Assembly: GCA_016791465.1 (NCBI GenBank) | Contig: JAEUWE010000059.1 | Location: forward strand, 1-23,736 | DNA length: 23,736 bases | Direction: 5' to 3' | DNA from: Pseudobdellovibrionaceae bacterium | GTDB taxonomy: Bacteria > Bdellovibrionota > Bdellovibrionia > Bdellovibrionales > JAMPXM01 | Part shown: positions 1-8,095 of the stretch, one piece after another | How positions within the stretch are numbered: position 1 is the stretch's first letter | Layout: each line of letters starts with the position of its first letter | Notes under the pieces: generated by a model | The model's database searches: none | Seen by the model: the letters and a program-made list of their open reading frames with translations, nothing else | What the model was told of the DNA's origin: nothing | Program-made: the position numbers and the translations under genes

Positions 1-298
1 ATTCGCGACCATCGGAAAAGGCGAAGGCGGATTCCCGGCGGATATGATTTTTGAACCGGCGCCTGCAGAAGTGATCGAGCAGCTTGTGCTCAAACACTTC
101 AATGTTCAGGTTTATCGTTGTCTCTCGGAGTCTGTTGCGGCGGAACACGGCGCGCGTATGACGTCGATGGAGAACGCGACTAAGAACGCCGGCGAAATGA
201 TCGGAAATTTAACTTTGACATATAATAAGGCTCGCCAAGCGGCGATCACGACAGAATTGATCGAGATCACCAGCGGTGCGGAAGCCCTGAAAGCCTGA
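1..298 (+). CDS. atpG: ATP synthase F1 gamma subunit, 3' part
   Basis: This is the C-terminal 98 residues of the F1 gamma subunit, the central shaft that turns inside the alpha3beta3 head and couples proton flow to ATP synthesis at the inner membrane. The 5' end lies left of the window. What is seen is the conserved C-terminal helix of the family: SESVAAEHGARMTSMENAT, then NLTLTYNKARQAAITTELIEI with the typical ITTEL(I)EI ending and a short tail. The reading frame is open from position 2 to a TGA at 296-298. The next gene, atpD, starts nine bases later, so the two are surely cotranscribed in the usual atpG-D-C order. Identification is close to certain; only the missing N-terminus limits the entry. 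Confidence 0.97.
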   Translation, partial: FATIGKGEGGFPADMIFEPAPAEVIEQLVLKHFNVQVYRCLSESVAAEHGARMTSMENATKNAGEMIGNLTLTYNKARQAAITTELIEITSGAEALKA

Positions 299-307
299 GG
301 TAGAGTG

Positions 308-1708
308 ATGGAAACTGGAGTTATTAGCCAAGTTATGGGTCCGGTGGTCGACGTTGAGTTCCCGACAGGAGAGCTCCCAGCGATCAGCACAGCTTTGAAA
401 GTTACAAATTCAGCGATCGACAATCGTGAAGGCAACTTGATTCTCGAGGTTGCACAGCACCTCGGTGATCGCGCCTGCCGCGCAATTGCGATGGATTCGA
501 CAGAAGGTTTGGTTCGCGGATTGAAAGTGACCAACACAGGAAAGATGATCCAGGCTCCTGTGGGTAAAGAAGTTCTCGGCCGTATCATCAACGTTGTTGG
601 CGAGCCGATCGACGAAGCGGGCCCAATCCAGGCGAAGGCGCACTGGGATATTCACCGCCAAGCTCCGAGTTTCGATCAACAGTCGACTAAGGCTGAAATG
701 TTGATGACTGGTATCAAAGTTGTCGACCTTCTTGCTCCATATATGAAGGGCGGAAAGATCGGTCTCTTCGGTGGTGCCGGCGTCGGTAAAACCGTTTTGA
801 TCCAAGAGCTCATCCGTAACATCGCGACAGAGCACGGAGGATACTCGGTGTTCGCGGGCGTGGGCGAACGTACACGTGAAGGAAACGATCTTTGGCGCGA
901 GATGAAAGAATCTGGCGTTATCGAGAAGACTTCGCTCGTGTTCGGTCAGATGAACGAACCGCCTGGAGCACGTGCTCGTGTTGCGTTGACGGCTCTGACA
1001 ATTGCTGAGTATTTCCGTGATGAAGCCGGACAAGACGTTTTGTTCTTCGTTGATAACATCTTCCGCTTCACTCAGGCGGGTGCCGAGGTTTCGGCTCTCT
1101 TGGGCCGTATTCCATCAGCGGTCGGTTACCAGCCGACACTCGCGACTGATATGGGCGCAATGCAGGAGCGAATCACTTCGACGAAGAAGGGTTCGATCAC
1201 TTCGGTTCAGGCGGTTTACGTTCCGGCGGACGACTACACCGATCCAGCTCCGGCAACAACTTTCACTCACTTGGATGCGACAACCAACCTTGACCGCGAT
1301 ATCGCGGCAATGGCGATCTTCCCTGCGGTTCACCCCCTTCAGTCGACTTCGCGTATCTTGGATCCGTTGATTGTTGGCGAAGAACACTATCGTACGGCTC
1401 GCGACATCCAGGCTCTCTTGCAGCGTTACCGCGAATTGCAGGACATCATCGCCATCTTGGGTATGGATGAATTGTCTGAAGAAGATAAACTGGTTGTATC
1501 GCGTGCTCGTAAAGCACAGCGCTTCTTATCGCAGCCGTTCTTCGTTGCTGAGCAGTTCACTGGTATGCCCGGAAAGTACGTGGACATTAAGGATACAGTT
1601 CGTGGATTCCGCGAGATTCTTGATGGCAAACACGATGCGCTCCCAGAGCAGGCGTTCTACATGGTTGGAACTGTTGAGGACGCAATCGAAAAGGCGAACC
1701 GCCTTTAA
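308..1708 (+). CDS. atpD: ATP synthase F1 beta subunit
   Basis: Catalytic beta subunit of F1 (466 aa, normal length), which makes ATP from ADP and phosphate at the cytoplasmic face of the inner membrane. Seen directly: an N-terminal beta-barrel (about 1-80), Walker A GGAGVGKT at residues 155-162, the GERTREGNDLW segment, a Walker B-type strand ending FFVDNIFRFTQAG, and the alpha/beta signature PAVHPLQSTSR. The signature has His-Pro-Leu-Gln where many homologues have Asp-Pro-Leu-Asp, which the family pattern tolerates. An in-frame GTG at 305 precedes the ATG at 308. I chose the ATG because GAGG at 297-300 sits seven bases before it. The SD overlaps the atpG stop, which suggests translational coupling. 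atpC follows 11 bases downstream. Confidence 0.98.
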   Translation: METGVISQVMGPVVDVEFPTGELPAISTALKVTNSAIDNREGNLILEVAQHLGDRACRAIAMDSTEGLVRGLKVTNTGKMIQAPVGKEVLGRIINVVGEPIDEAGPIQAKAHWDIHRQAPSFDQQSTKAEMLMTGIKVVDLLAPYMKGGKIGLFGGAGVGKTVLIQELIRNIATEHGGYSVFAGVGERTREGNDLWREMKESGVIEKTSLVFGQMNEPPGARARVALTALTIAEYFRDEAGQDVLFFVDNIFRFTQAGAEVSALLGRIPSAVGYQPTLATDMGAMQERITSTKKGSITSVQAVYVPADDYTDPAPATTFTHLDATTNLDRDIAAMAIFPAVHPLQSTSRILDPLIVGEEHYRTARDIQALLQRYRELQDIIAILGMDELSEEDKLVVSRARKAQRFLSQPFFVAEQFTGMPGKYVDIKDTVRGFREILDGKHDALPEQAFYMVGTVEDAIEKANRL

Positions 1709-1719
1709 GGTGAGGATAA

Positions 1720-2151
1720 ATGGCTGATGTTACACTGAAACTCACCCTTGTTACTCCAGAACGGAGACTTCTTACAGACGTTGAGGTCGAAGAAGTTTTC
1801 GTTCCGGGTCATCGCGGTGAGCTCAATATTCTGCCGGGACATGCGCCGTTGATGACGACGCTGACGACAGGTGTTTTGCGGTATCGTTTGAAGGGTCAAA
1901 CGGAGCTTCTTCCGGTCGTTGTTTCTTGGGGTTACTGCCAAGTGAATCCCAAAGGCGTTGTTGTCTTGGCTGAAACAGCCGAGCGTCCAGAAGACATTGA
2001 TCAGGATCGGGCACTCGCGGCTTGGAAACTCTCGCAGGAGCGACTTGATTCTGGCGAGCTCGATCCGGATGCGATGGAGAAATATCGGCGTAAGCTCGAA
2101 CGTTCCGAGATCCGCAGGTCGTTTCATGCATCTAACGATACCACCCACTAG
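1720..2151 (+). CDS. atpC: ATP synthase F1 epsilon subunit
   Basis: Epsilon subunit (143 aa), part of the central stalk and an inhibitor of ATP hydrolysis. The N-terminal ten-stranded barrel is recognisable from TLVTPERRLL, VPGHRGELNILPGHAPLMTTL and the later GYCQV/VVVLAETAE strands. The C-terminal part, from about residue 90, is predicted helical and highly charged (ALAAWKLSQERL, MEKYRRKLERSEIRR), as expected for the regulatory helical hairpin. An AAGGTGAGG-type ribosome binding site lies just before the ATG. The gene ends with two consecutive amber codons (TAG TAG, 2149-2154). It is the last recognisable atp gene; a strong intrinsic terminator follows at about 2203-2247. Confidence 0.96.
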   Translation: MADVTLKLTLVTPERRLLTDVEVEEVFVPGHRGELNILPGHAPLMTTLTTGVLRYRLKGQTELLPVVVSWGYCQVNPKGVVVLAETAERPEDIDQDRALAAWKLSQERLDSGELDPDAMEKYRRKLERSEIRRSFHASNDTTH

Positions 2152-2163
2152 TAGTCGATAGCT

Positions 2164-2724
2164 TTGAACGGTCACTTTAGTTCGAAAGATCTTGTGACTT
2201 GGAAACCGACGCCGCTGGACACCAGTTCAGAGCGTCGGTTTTTTATTGATGGCCTGTTCATACAGGCGCATCTGACGTATGCGGCTGTTAACGATGCGAA
2301 TGTCGTTTCGCTTGCGGCGGAATTGGTCGTAACCGGAGGCCTGTTTCAACCTGTGATTAAAATCGATCGGATTTCTGCGCAGTATACCGAGCGGGAGCGG
2401 AAGCTTCGTCTCGAGCACCAAATTGTTCGGGAACACGGTGAAAAAAAGGGTGAGGTTGAATGGGCTGAACCGGGAACTGTATCGATGCTTCATCTGCCGT
2501 TTCTAGTCGAGGCGCTGGTTGAATCGGGTCTTGAGAAATTTGAGTTTCAGTTTTTTGACGTTGAAAAACTACGACTCGCGGCATTTGAACGTCGAACTTC
2601 ACATCTCGTGGACCTCATGATTGGTGCATCAAAGGTCGAAATCGCACTCAGGGATGGCCGGATTGAGGAGTTTGAGTTTCCTCTTTTGAAGATGGGGAAG
2701 ATGAAGTTTCGCGCTCAAGAATGA
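2164..2724 (+). CDS. hypothetical protein, 186 aa, unrecognised
   Basis: I do not recognise this protein. It has no signal peptide or obvious membrane segment. After residue 25 it alternates hydrophobic and charged residues in a beta-rich pattern and looks like real protein: FIDGLFIQAHLTYAAV, then LAAELVVTGGLFQPVIKI, a charged ERERKLRLEHQIVREHGEKKG stretch, HLPFLVEALVESGLEKFEFQFFD and a Lys-rich end. The start is uncertain. Only TTG 2164 and GTG 2194 are usable, neither has a good SD, and no ATG lies in the first half. The ORF is in the same frame as atpC, directly after its tandem stops. An intrinsic terminator occupies codons 14-28, and the last 77 bases overlap the opposite-strand nagZ-like gene. 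Expression would need read-through of the terminator or an internal start. Confidence 0.5.
   Translation: MNGHFSSKDLVTWKPTPLDTSSERRFFIDGLFIQAHLTYAAVNDANVVSLAAELVVTGGLFQPVIKIDRISAQYTERERKLRLEHQIVREHGEKKGEVEWAEPGTVSMLHLPFLVEALVESGLEKFEFQFFDVEKLRLAAFERRTSHLVDLMIGASKVEIALRDGRIEEFEFPLLKMGKMKFRAQE
2203..2247 (+). terminator. intrinsic terminator behind the atp operon
   Basis: CCGACGC at 2206-2212 pairs perfectly with GCGTCGG at 2232-2238. Three A/T pairs extend the stem (2203-2205 with 2239-2241). The loop contains a nested CTGG/CCAG mini-hairpin. Six T residues follow (2239-2244), then ATT. This has the form of a rho-independent terminator on the plus strand, about 50 bases past the atpC stop. 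Oddly, it falls inside the open reading frame of the following hypothetical gene. Confidence 0.8.
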
Positions 2725-4276
2725 GCGATGCGATGGCGCGGCCCAACTGAGGGTGACGATAGTAGGGCTGCAAGACGGAAAGGAATTTGTCGGCATCTGG
2801 AATCATCGCCGAAGTTTCGACACTGACAAGGTGGACGCGGCTCTTGACACCATCGTCGAGCTTCGAAATGAATTTTACAGCTTGCGGGCCCGAGGCATAG
2901 GCCACGATCTTTGAATTGGGATGGCCGCGGATCTCTCGTTCAACGTGTGCGATCTGCGCGGGAGTTAAATGGACCGCGCGAATCTGAAAGCCCTTTGCGG
3001 CACTTCGAAATGATTTAATGAAATCGAGACGTGGAGAGAGAAGAAGCACGGCCTCATCATTCTTTTCAATGGGTGATATGGATGCCGGAGTGCGCGTGGT
3101 ATTTGCGTTTAGAAATGCCGCGAGAACGCTGTCACCCACCTCGCCAAAGAGAGGGTTCTTCATTGCTTCTTTCAGTTTTGCAATGGTCGGAAGTTTGTGG
3201 TCGCCCTTAGTGTATCGAGATTTTGCGAGCTCTATTCGACGCAGTGATTGACGGATGCGTTCAGGCTTCAATCGACCGGAGTCGATTGCTTTTCTTATTG
3301 CGGAAAAGACTTGTTTTTGAACTTTAAGACTCCATGCGATCATGACCATGTCGGCGCCGGCTTCAATAGCGCGAACAGAGCGGTTGCCGATGTCGGACTC
3401 GGTACTTGCGCCAGCCATCTCGATGTCATCGGTGACAACGAGAACGTCGTCGCCAAGTTCTTTACGAAGGAGGCCCTGGACGATGATGGGAGAAAATGTT
3501 GCTGGCATTTTGCTTGGATCGATTTTGGGAAAGCTGACGTGAGCGAGCATAATGCCCCACGGCTTTTCAAGAGTTGCCGATAGAGCAAGATACGGAGCGA
3601 GGTCTTTGCTCATCACCTCGTCGCGGGTGAGCGGGCTACTCGCGGCGACGAAGTGCGAGTCGCCCGAGGCGTCACCGTGGCCAGGGAAGTGCTTGGCGAT
3701 CGGCATGACTCGCTCGGCCTGGAGACCGAGAGCAAAGTGGGAAGAGAGTTTTGCAACGAGTCCAGGATCATTTCCAAAGGATCGAGTACCCAAGAATGTG
3801 TCAGTACTCGGATCGGATACGTCGACAACGGGCGCCAGATTGGTATTGATACCGAGGGTTCGCAAAAGAGCACCAGTGGCGCGTCCGGCCTTCTCTGCAA
3901 TCTGCGGATTCTTTGTTTGCGCAATGGCGAGTGCGCTGGGAAGTGGTGGCGCATGTCGGAGTCGAATAACATTGCCTCCCTCTTGATCGATGGCAATGAG
4001 GAGTGGCTTTTTACTATGCGCGAGTGAAAGCTTTTGTGCGGCGTGAGTTAGTTCTGCGACCTGGTAGACAGTTTGAACGTTTCTCCCGAAGAGGAGAACT
4101 CCGCCGGGATGGAAGGCTTGAATTGCGGTTTTTAGACCTTCATCGACGGATTGACCCTTGAAGCCGATCAAGAGCAGCTGTCCAATTTCGAGATCTGAAA
4201 TTGAAGACTCTTCCCCGCGTAACTCCGCAGAGAACAAAGTCATACAAAACAGCAGAGCGATTTTAAGACGCCTCAT
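2648..4276 (-). CDS. nagZ: exported glycoside hydrolase family 3 beta-N-acetylglucosaminidase (NagZ-like)
   Basis: Predicted beta-N-acetylhexosaminidase that cleaves GlcNAc from muropeptides during cell-wall recycling. Family 3 motifs are clear: IDQEGG (96-101), the catalytic-loop KHFPGHGDASGDSH (195-208, the final His being the NagZ-type acid/base) and VVTDDIEMAG (280-289) holding the nucleophile Asp. Residues 1-21 form a signal peptide (MRRLKIALLFCMTLFSAEL), so the enzyme should be exported, unlike the cytoplasmic E. coli NagZ of about 340 aa. About 190 residues beyond the catalytic domain form a second domain of the kind found in exported two-domain homologues, ending in a Ser/Thr/Glu-rich tail. 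It follows mfd on the same strand after about 70 bases. No strong SD precedes the ATG. The symbol is by homology, and substrate is inferred. Confidence 0.88.
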   Translation of the reverse strand: MRRLKIALLFCMTLFSAELRGEESSISDLEIGQLLLIGFKGQSVDEGLKTAIQAFHPGGVLLFGRNVQTVYQVAELTHAAQKLSLAHSKKPLLIAIDQEGGNVIRLRHAPPLPSALAIAQTKNPQIAEKAGRATGALLRTLGINTNLAPVVDVSDPSTDTFLGTRSFGNDPGLVAKLSSHFALGLQAERVMPIAKHFPGHGDASGDSHFVAASSPLTRDEVMSKDLAPYLALSATLEKPWGIMLAHVSFPKIDPSKMPATFSPIIVQGLLRKELGDDVLVVTDDIEMAGASTESDIGNRSVRAIEAGADMVMIAWSLKVQKQVFSAIRKAIDSGRLKPERIRQSLRRIELAKSRYTKGDHKLPTIAKLKEAMKNPLFGEVGDSVLAAFLNANTTRTPASISPIEKNDEAVLLLSPRLDFIKSFRSAAKGFQIRAVHLTPAQIAHVEREIRGHPNSKIVAYASGPQAVKFISKLDDGVKSRVHLVSVETSAMIPDADKFLSVLQPYYRHPQLGRAIASLILERETSSSPSSKEETQTPQSGHP

Positions 4277-4326
4277 CTAGGACAGAATACGAGACATTGC
4301 GTCGAAAAGCCGCGCTACGGAAGTCC

Positions 4327-4345
4327 GCCTAGCCATTAGCTAGGC
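4327..4345 (-). terminator. possible weak terminator or processing hairpin after mfd
   Basis: A perfect 7-bp inverted repeat (GCCTAGC at 4327-4333, GCTAGGC at 4339-4345, loop of five) begins immediately beyond the mfd TAA on the minus strand. There is no T-run after it in that direction (GGACTT follows). It may therefore be a weak terminator, an mRNA-stabilising hairpin or nothing. It lies in the 70-base gap between mfd and the nagZ-like gene. Confidence 0.3.
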
Positions 4346-4346
4346 T

Positions 4347-7300
4347 TTAGGTCGGACAGAGCTTTTGGAGACCGATGAGCTCATCATAGATCTTCGGCCA
4401 GGTGATATTTTCCATACGAATGTTCACGCGCATATCGGGAGTGAGTGTAATTCGTCCCTTCTCGCGAGCCGCAAGTTTGACGATTTCTTGAGGCGGTAGC
4501 GGCGTTTGATTTGTAAAGGCGAGTGAAATCGCTTTTGGCCCAGAGCTAAGATCGCGGACTCCGAGATCGCGGCAGATAGAACGAATCAGCATGAGGCCGA
4601 GCAGGTCGATAACAGGCTCGGGTGGTCGACCGAATTGATCGGCGAGCTGTTCTTCCATACGATCGACATCTTCTGGGCTTTGAATCTGCGAGAGATTTCG
4701 ATACCACGCGAGTCGAATGCGAATATCGGGAACATAGCTGTCGGGGATGAGGGCTTGAATTCGCACGTTGATATCGGGCTCGATCTTCTCGGTGATATCT
4801 TCGCCTTTGAGTTCGCGAATCGTTTCTTCGAGAAGCTCAAGATAGGTTTCATAACCGACGGCCTCGATATGTCCCGACTGGTCTTCGCCGAGAAGATTGC
4901 CGGCGCCGCGAAGTTCGAGATCGTGATGGGCGATGGTGATGCCGCTTCCGAGAGCCGTGTTCTCTTGAATGACCTTGAGACGTTCCTGCGCGTCGGACTC
5001 GATTCGTTTATTCTGTGGAACAAGTAGGTAACAATACGCGCGCTCTTTTGAGCGACCGACACGTCCGCGCAGTTGATAGAGCTGACTGAGGCCAAGTTGA
5101 TGAGCGTTGTCGATAAACATGGTGTTGGCGCGCGGGTTATCGATGCCGGATTCGATGATTGTCGTTGAGAGCAGCACGTCGATCTCGTGATTGAAAAACG
5201 CGATCATTGTCGCCTCAAGCTCATGCTCTTCCATTTGGCCGTGTCCAACGCGGATGCGGGCTTCGGGTACAAGCTTGCGAAGCTCATCAGCAACGCCGTA
5301 GATGGACTGTACTCGATTGTGTAGGAAGAAAACCTGGCCGCCCCGTTGGATCTCTGAGAGGATTCCGCGCCGGATTGTCTCCTCGTCGAACTTGCAGACA
5401 AAGGTTCGCGTCGGCAATCGGTCAATTGGCGGTGTATTGATCAGGCTGAGATCGCGAATTCCGACGAGAGACATATTAAGCGTTCGCGGTATTGGTGTTG
5501 CGGAAAGTGTGAGGGTATCGACTCCAACGCGAAGTTTGCGAATCTTCTCTTTGTGACCCACGCCGAAGCGCTGCTCTTCGTCAATGATGAGCAGCCCGAG
5601 ATCTTTAAATTCAAGATCTTTGCTGAGCAGGCGATGGGTGCCGATCACGATGTCGACTTTGCCATCTTTGATTTCATTGAGTGTCTTTCGCTGTTCGGCC
5701 GGAGGAACGAAACGATTGAGTGCGCGAATGACAACGGGCCAATTTTTAAAACGTTTTTGAAATGTCTCAAGATGCTGAAAACTAAGAACTGTTGTGGGCG
5801 CGAGTACGCCCACCTGCTTCCGGCCTTGAATAGCTTTGAACGCCGCGCGCATGGCGACCTCGGTTTTACCAAAGCCGACGTCACCGCAAATCAGACGGTC
5901 CATCGGCTTGTCGCCGGTCATATCGTCGACAATTGAGCCAATGGCCTTGAGCTGATCATCTGTCTCGTCGTAGGGAAAAGCGGCCTCAAAAAGAGAAAAC
6001 TCTTGCGTTGCCTTTTCGTCGCTCGGAAATCCGTGCCGGGTGATTTGCGCGCGCTTCGCGTAAAGCTGCAGTAGATCGCCCGCGAGTTCTCGTAGCTGGT
6101 TGCGGACCTTCACTTTGGTTTTGGCCCAACCGACGCCACCGAGTTTGTCGATCAGGGCCTCGCCACCAGGGCCGGAGTACTTCTGTATCTGCGATATGCG
6201 ATAGATCGGGAGATAAAGCTTGTCGCCGTCTTTGTAGCTGAGGGTCAGGAACTCGGCTTCAATGCCATTGACGGACATGAGTTTGAGGCCCTCATAGAGT
6301 CCGATGCCGTGCTGGCTGTGAACAATCCGATCGCCAGGTTCAAGGTCGGTGAATGCAAGAGAGGCCGTTGCATCTTTGAATGCCGCTTGTGAGTCCGACT
6401 TCTTCTCTCGGCGATGAGTTTTTCGACCAAAGAAATCTTCATCTCGCAGGAAAACCAGCTTTTCCTGAGGAAGTCGAAAACTCAAAGAGAGCGGTCGTGG
6501 AACGATGGAAATGAGTTTGCTTTGGGCGGATTGCCGATGGGCGGCCTCGGACCAATTGAAATCGCCTTCGCTCAAAATCTCCGATTGATAGCCGTTATTC
6601 TCAAGCAGGAGGTGAAGGCGCTGACATTGCGCCAGCGTTCCGGCGGAAAGAAAGATGCTTTCATTGGCGCTCTTCCATGACTGGAGGCGTGCGATGGCTT
6701 CAGACCCGATGGGTGACTGTGGCGATGGGGCCGGAAAACGCACTTCGACGACGGAGAGACGAAGCGAATCTTTGAGTCGATCTTGCTGATCAAGCTCGTG
6801 GGCCTGGGCACTGTCGCTCTCTTGAATCTGACTGAACAGAACCTTCGAAACCGAAATCGACGCTGAGATTCCATCAAAGTTCCACTCATCGAGCGGCCGA
6901 TATAGGCTATTTGGAGGAGGTGCGATCGGCATATCGAGCGAGCTTTCGAAGCCGCGCTTCAGATCGGCACTGAGAGTGTCCGCTGCGCGCGAGAGCTCGA
7001 TGGGGTTCACCATCCAAATGAGCGTCTCGGCAGGAGCGTGATCGAGTGGCGTCTCGAAAGTCTTATGGAAGGCTGGAAGAAGAAAATCAATGCCGGGAAA
7101 AAGGTGACCGAGAGCGAGCGATTGGAGAAGCTCGCGAGTTTCAGATGTCTCCAGCTTCCGGGACTGGAGATCTCGTTTGAACCATTGTGAAGCGGTTTCT
7201 TTTGCCTCATCTGTAAGCAAAAACTCCTTTGCTGGAACTATAGTCGCTGTTGTCGTGAGCTCATCGGCGGACCGCTGGTCGGCAGGATTGAAGTGTCGAA

Positions 7301-7934
7301 TCGACTCAATCGTGTCGCCGAAGAGATCAAATCGCAGCGGAAGATCGTGAGCCGGGGAGAAAATATCGACAACGGAACCACGAATCGCGAAGCTCCCGAC
7401 GTCTTCGACCAACGGAGACGATTGATATCCTAGACGCAACAGGTCGTCTGAAAGAGTTTGAGAAATATCCTGTCCTTTTCGATACTTTAATCCGCTCTTG
7501 GATAAGACAGTTTTTGGAATCGTGCGCTGAGAGAGCGACTCAACCGTCGCCGTAAAAAGAGTGTCGGGCGTTTTTGCGGCGAGATTCCAGAGCCAATGAA
7601 TTCGCGAGGCAACAGTGCGCGGACTGGGGTACAGCCCCGAGTAAGCACTGATGTCAAAGCTCGGCAAATGCGAGACACGAATCTTGTTGCTGAAAAAACG
7701 AACAGCAGATTCAAAGTCGGCGGCGTCGGCATCTGTTGCAAAAATAAAGACCATTGGTCGTTGAAGTGCTGGTGGAAGCTCTTGAACGGAAAGCATCGCA
7801 AGGACCTCGGGCCGATCAAAACCAACCAGTTCAAGTCGACCTCCGGTGTGATCTCCGTATTCAATAGCGCGCGCAAGGCCGTTGAGGGTGTGAAACTCAA
7901 ATCCGTTGCTTGTACCCGATGTCGCTGATGCCAC
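4347..7934 (-). CDS. mfd: transcription-repair coupling factor Mfd
   Basis: Mfd removes RNA polymerase stalled at DNA lesions and recruits UvrA. Domains in order, numbered from the chosen start: N-terminal UvrB-like UvrA-binding region (about 10-360), RNA polymerase interaction domain with EPGDRIVHSQHGIGLYEG (around 540), RecG-like motor with Walker A GDVGFGKT (around 685), DEEQ box (around 783), SATPIPRT and QLRGRVGR (around 955), and C-terminal TRCF domain. The frame opens to an ATG at 8084, but that ATG has no SD and adds 50 residues unlike the family. I prefer GTG 7934 (AAGTAGG seven bases upstream, 1195 aa), which puts the first conserved helix near residue 13. The shorter start also leaves about 160 bases for the divergent nuo promoter. 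Function is certain; the start is moderately supported. Confidence 0.95.
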   Translation of the reverse strand: MASATSGTSNGFEFHTLNGLARAIEYGDHTGGRLELVGFDRPEVLAMLSVQELPPALQRPMVFIFATDADAADFESAVRFFSNKIRVSHLPSFDISAYSGLYPSPRTVASRIHWLWNLAAKTPDTLFTATVESLSQRTIPKTVLSKSGLKYRKGQDISQTLSDDLLRLGYQSSPLVEDVGSFAIRGSVVDIFSPAHDLPLRFDLFGDTIESIRHFNPADQRSADELTTTATIVPAKEFLLTDEAKETASQWFKRDLQSRKLETSETRELLQSLALGHLFPGIDFLLPAFHKTFETPLDHAPAETLIWMVNPIELSRAADTLSADLKRGFESSLDMPIAPPPNSLYRPLDEWNFDGISASISVSKVLFSQIQESDSAQAHELDQQDRLKDSLRLSVVEVRFPAPSPQSPIGSEAIARLQSWKSANESIFLSAGTLAQCQRLHLLLENNGYQSEILSEGDFNWSEAAHRQSAQSKLISIVPRPLSLSFRLPQEKLVFLRDEDFFGRKTHRREKKSDSQAAFKDATASLAFTDLEPGDRIVHSQHGIGLYEGLKLMSVNGIEAEFLTLSYKDGDKLYLPIYRISQIQKYSGPGGEALIDKLGGVGWAKTKVKVRNQLRELAGDLLQLYAKRAQITRHGFPSDEKATQEFSLFEAAFPYDETDDQLKAIGSIVDDMTGDKPMDRLICGDVGFGKTEVAMRAAFKAIQGRKQVGVLAPTTVLSFQHLETFQKRFKNWPVVIRALNRFVPPAEQRKTLNEIKDGKVDIVIGTHRLLSKDLEFKDLGLLIIDEEQRFGVGHKEKIRKLRVGVDTLTLSATPIPRTLNMSLVGIRDLSLINTPPIDRLPTRTFVCKFDEETIRRGILSEIQRGGQVFFLHNRVQSIYGVADELRKLVPEARIRVGHGQMEEHELEATMIAFFNHEIDVLLSTTIIESGIDNPRANTMFIDNAHQLGLSQLYQLRGRVGRSKERAYCYLLVPQNKRIESDAQERLKVIQENTALGSGITIAHHDLELRGAGNLLGEDQSGHIEAVGYETYLELLEETIRELKGEDITEKIEPDINVRIQALIPDSYVPDIRIRLAWYRNLSQIQSPEDVDRMEEQLADQFGRPPEPVIDLLGLMLIRSICRDLGVRDLSSGPKAISLAFTNQTPLPPQEIVKLAAREKGRITLTPDMRVNIRMENITWPKIYDELIGLQKLCPT

Positions 7935-8015
7935 GTCGATGCCTACTTTCAAGTCACTGCTTTGGCAGTCGACCGATTTGGGCTGCGTTGCGGCAAGCCC
8001 TTGTTTTCTCAGTCC

Positions 8016-8044
8016 TTGGAATCCGTCTTCCCCGTCGGTATAAG
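8016..8044 (+). promoter_or_regulatory. sigma70-type promoter of the nuo operon
   Basis: TTGGAA (8016-8021) and TATAAG (8039-8044) are separated by exactly 17 bases, matching the -35 and -10 consensus at 4/6 and 5/6 positions. Transcription would begin near 8051, giving nuoA a leader of about 45 bases that ends in a GGGAG ribosome binding site at 8086-8090. The site lies in the gap between divergent mfd and nuoA if mfd starts at 7934. Confidence 0.6.
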
Positions 8045-8095
8045 TGAGAACGGTTGTAAAATTTGAAACTGTTTTTGTCACCATCGGGAGTAGAC

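Noticed and set aside
410..1033. Long open frames antisense to atpD, mfd and the nuo genes
   Set aside because: They lie wholly within well-identified genes, have basic or Ser/Arg-rich unlikely compositions and no recognisable domains, so they are shadows.
8045..8095. Translation of nuoA from 8063
   Set aside because: The first 11 residues are not conserved in NuoA and the ATG at 8096 has a well-placed GGGAG.
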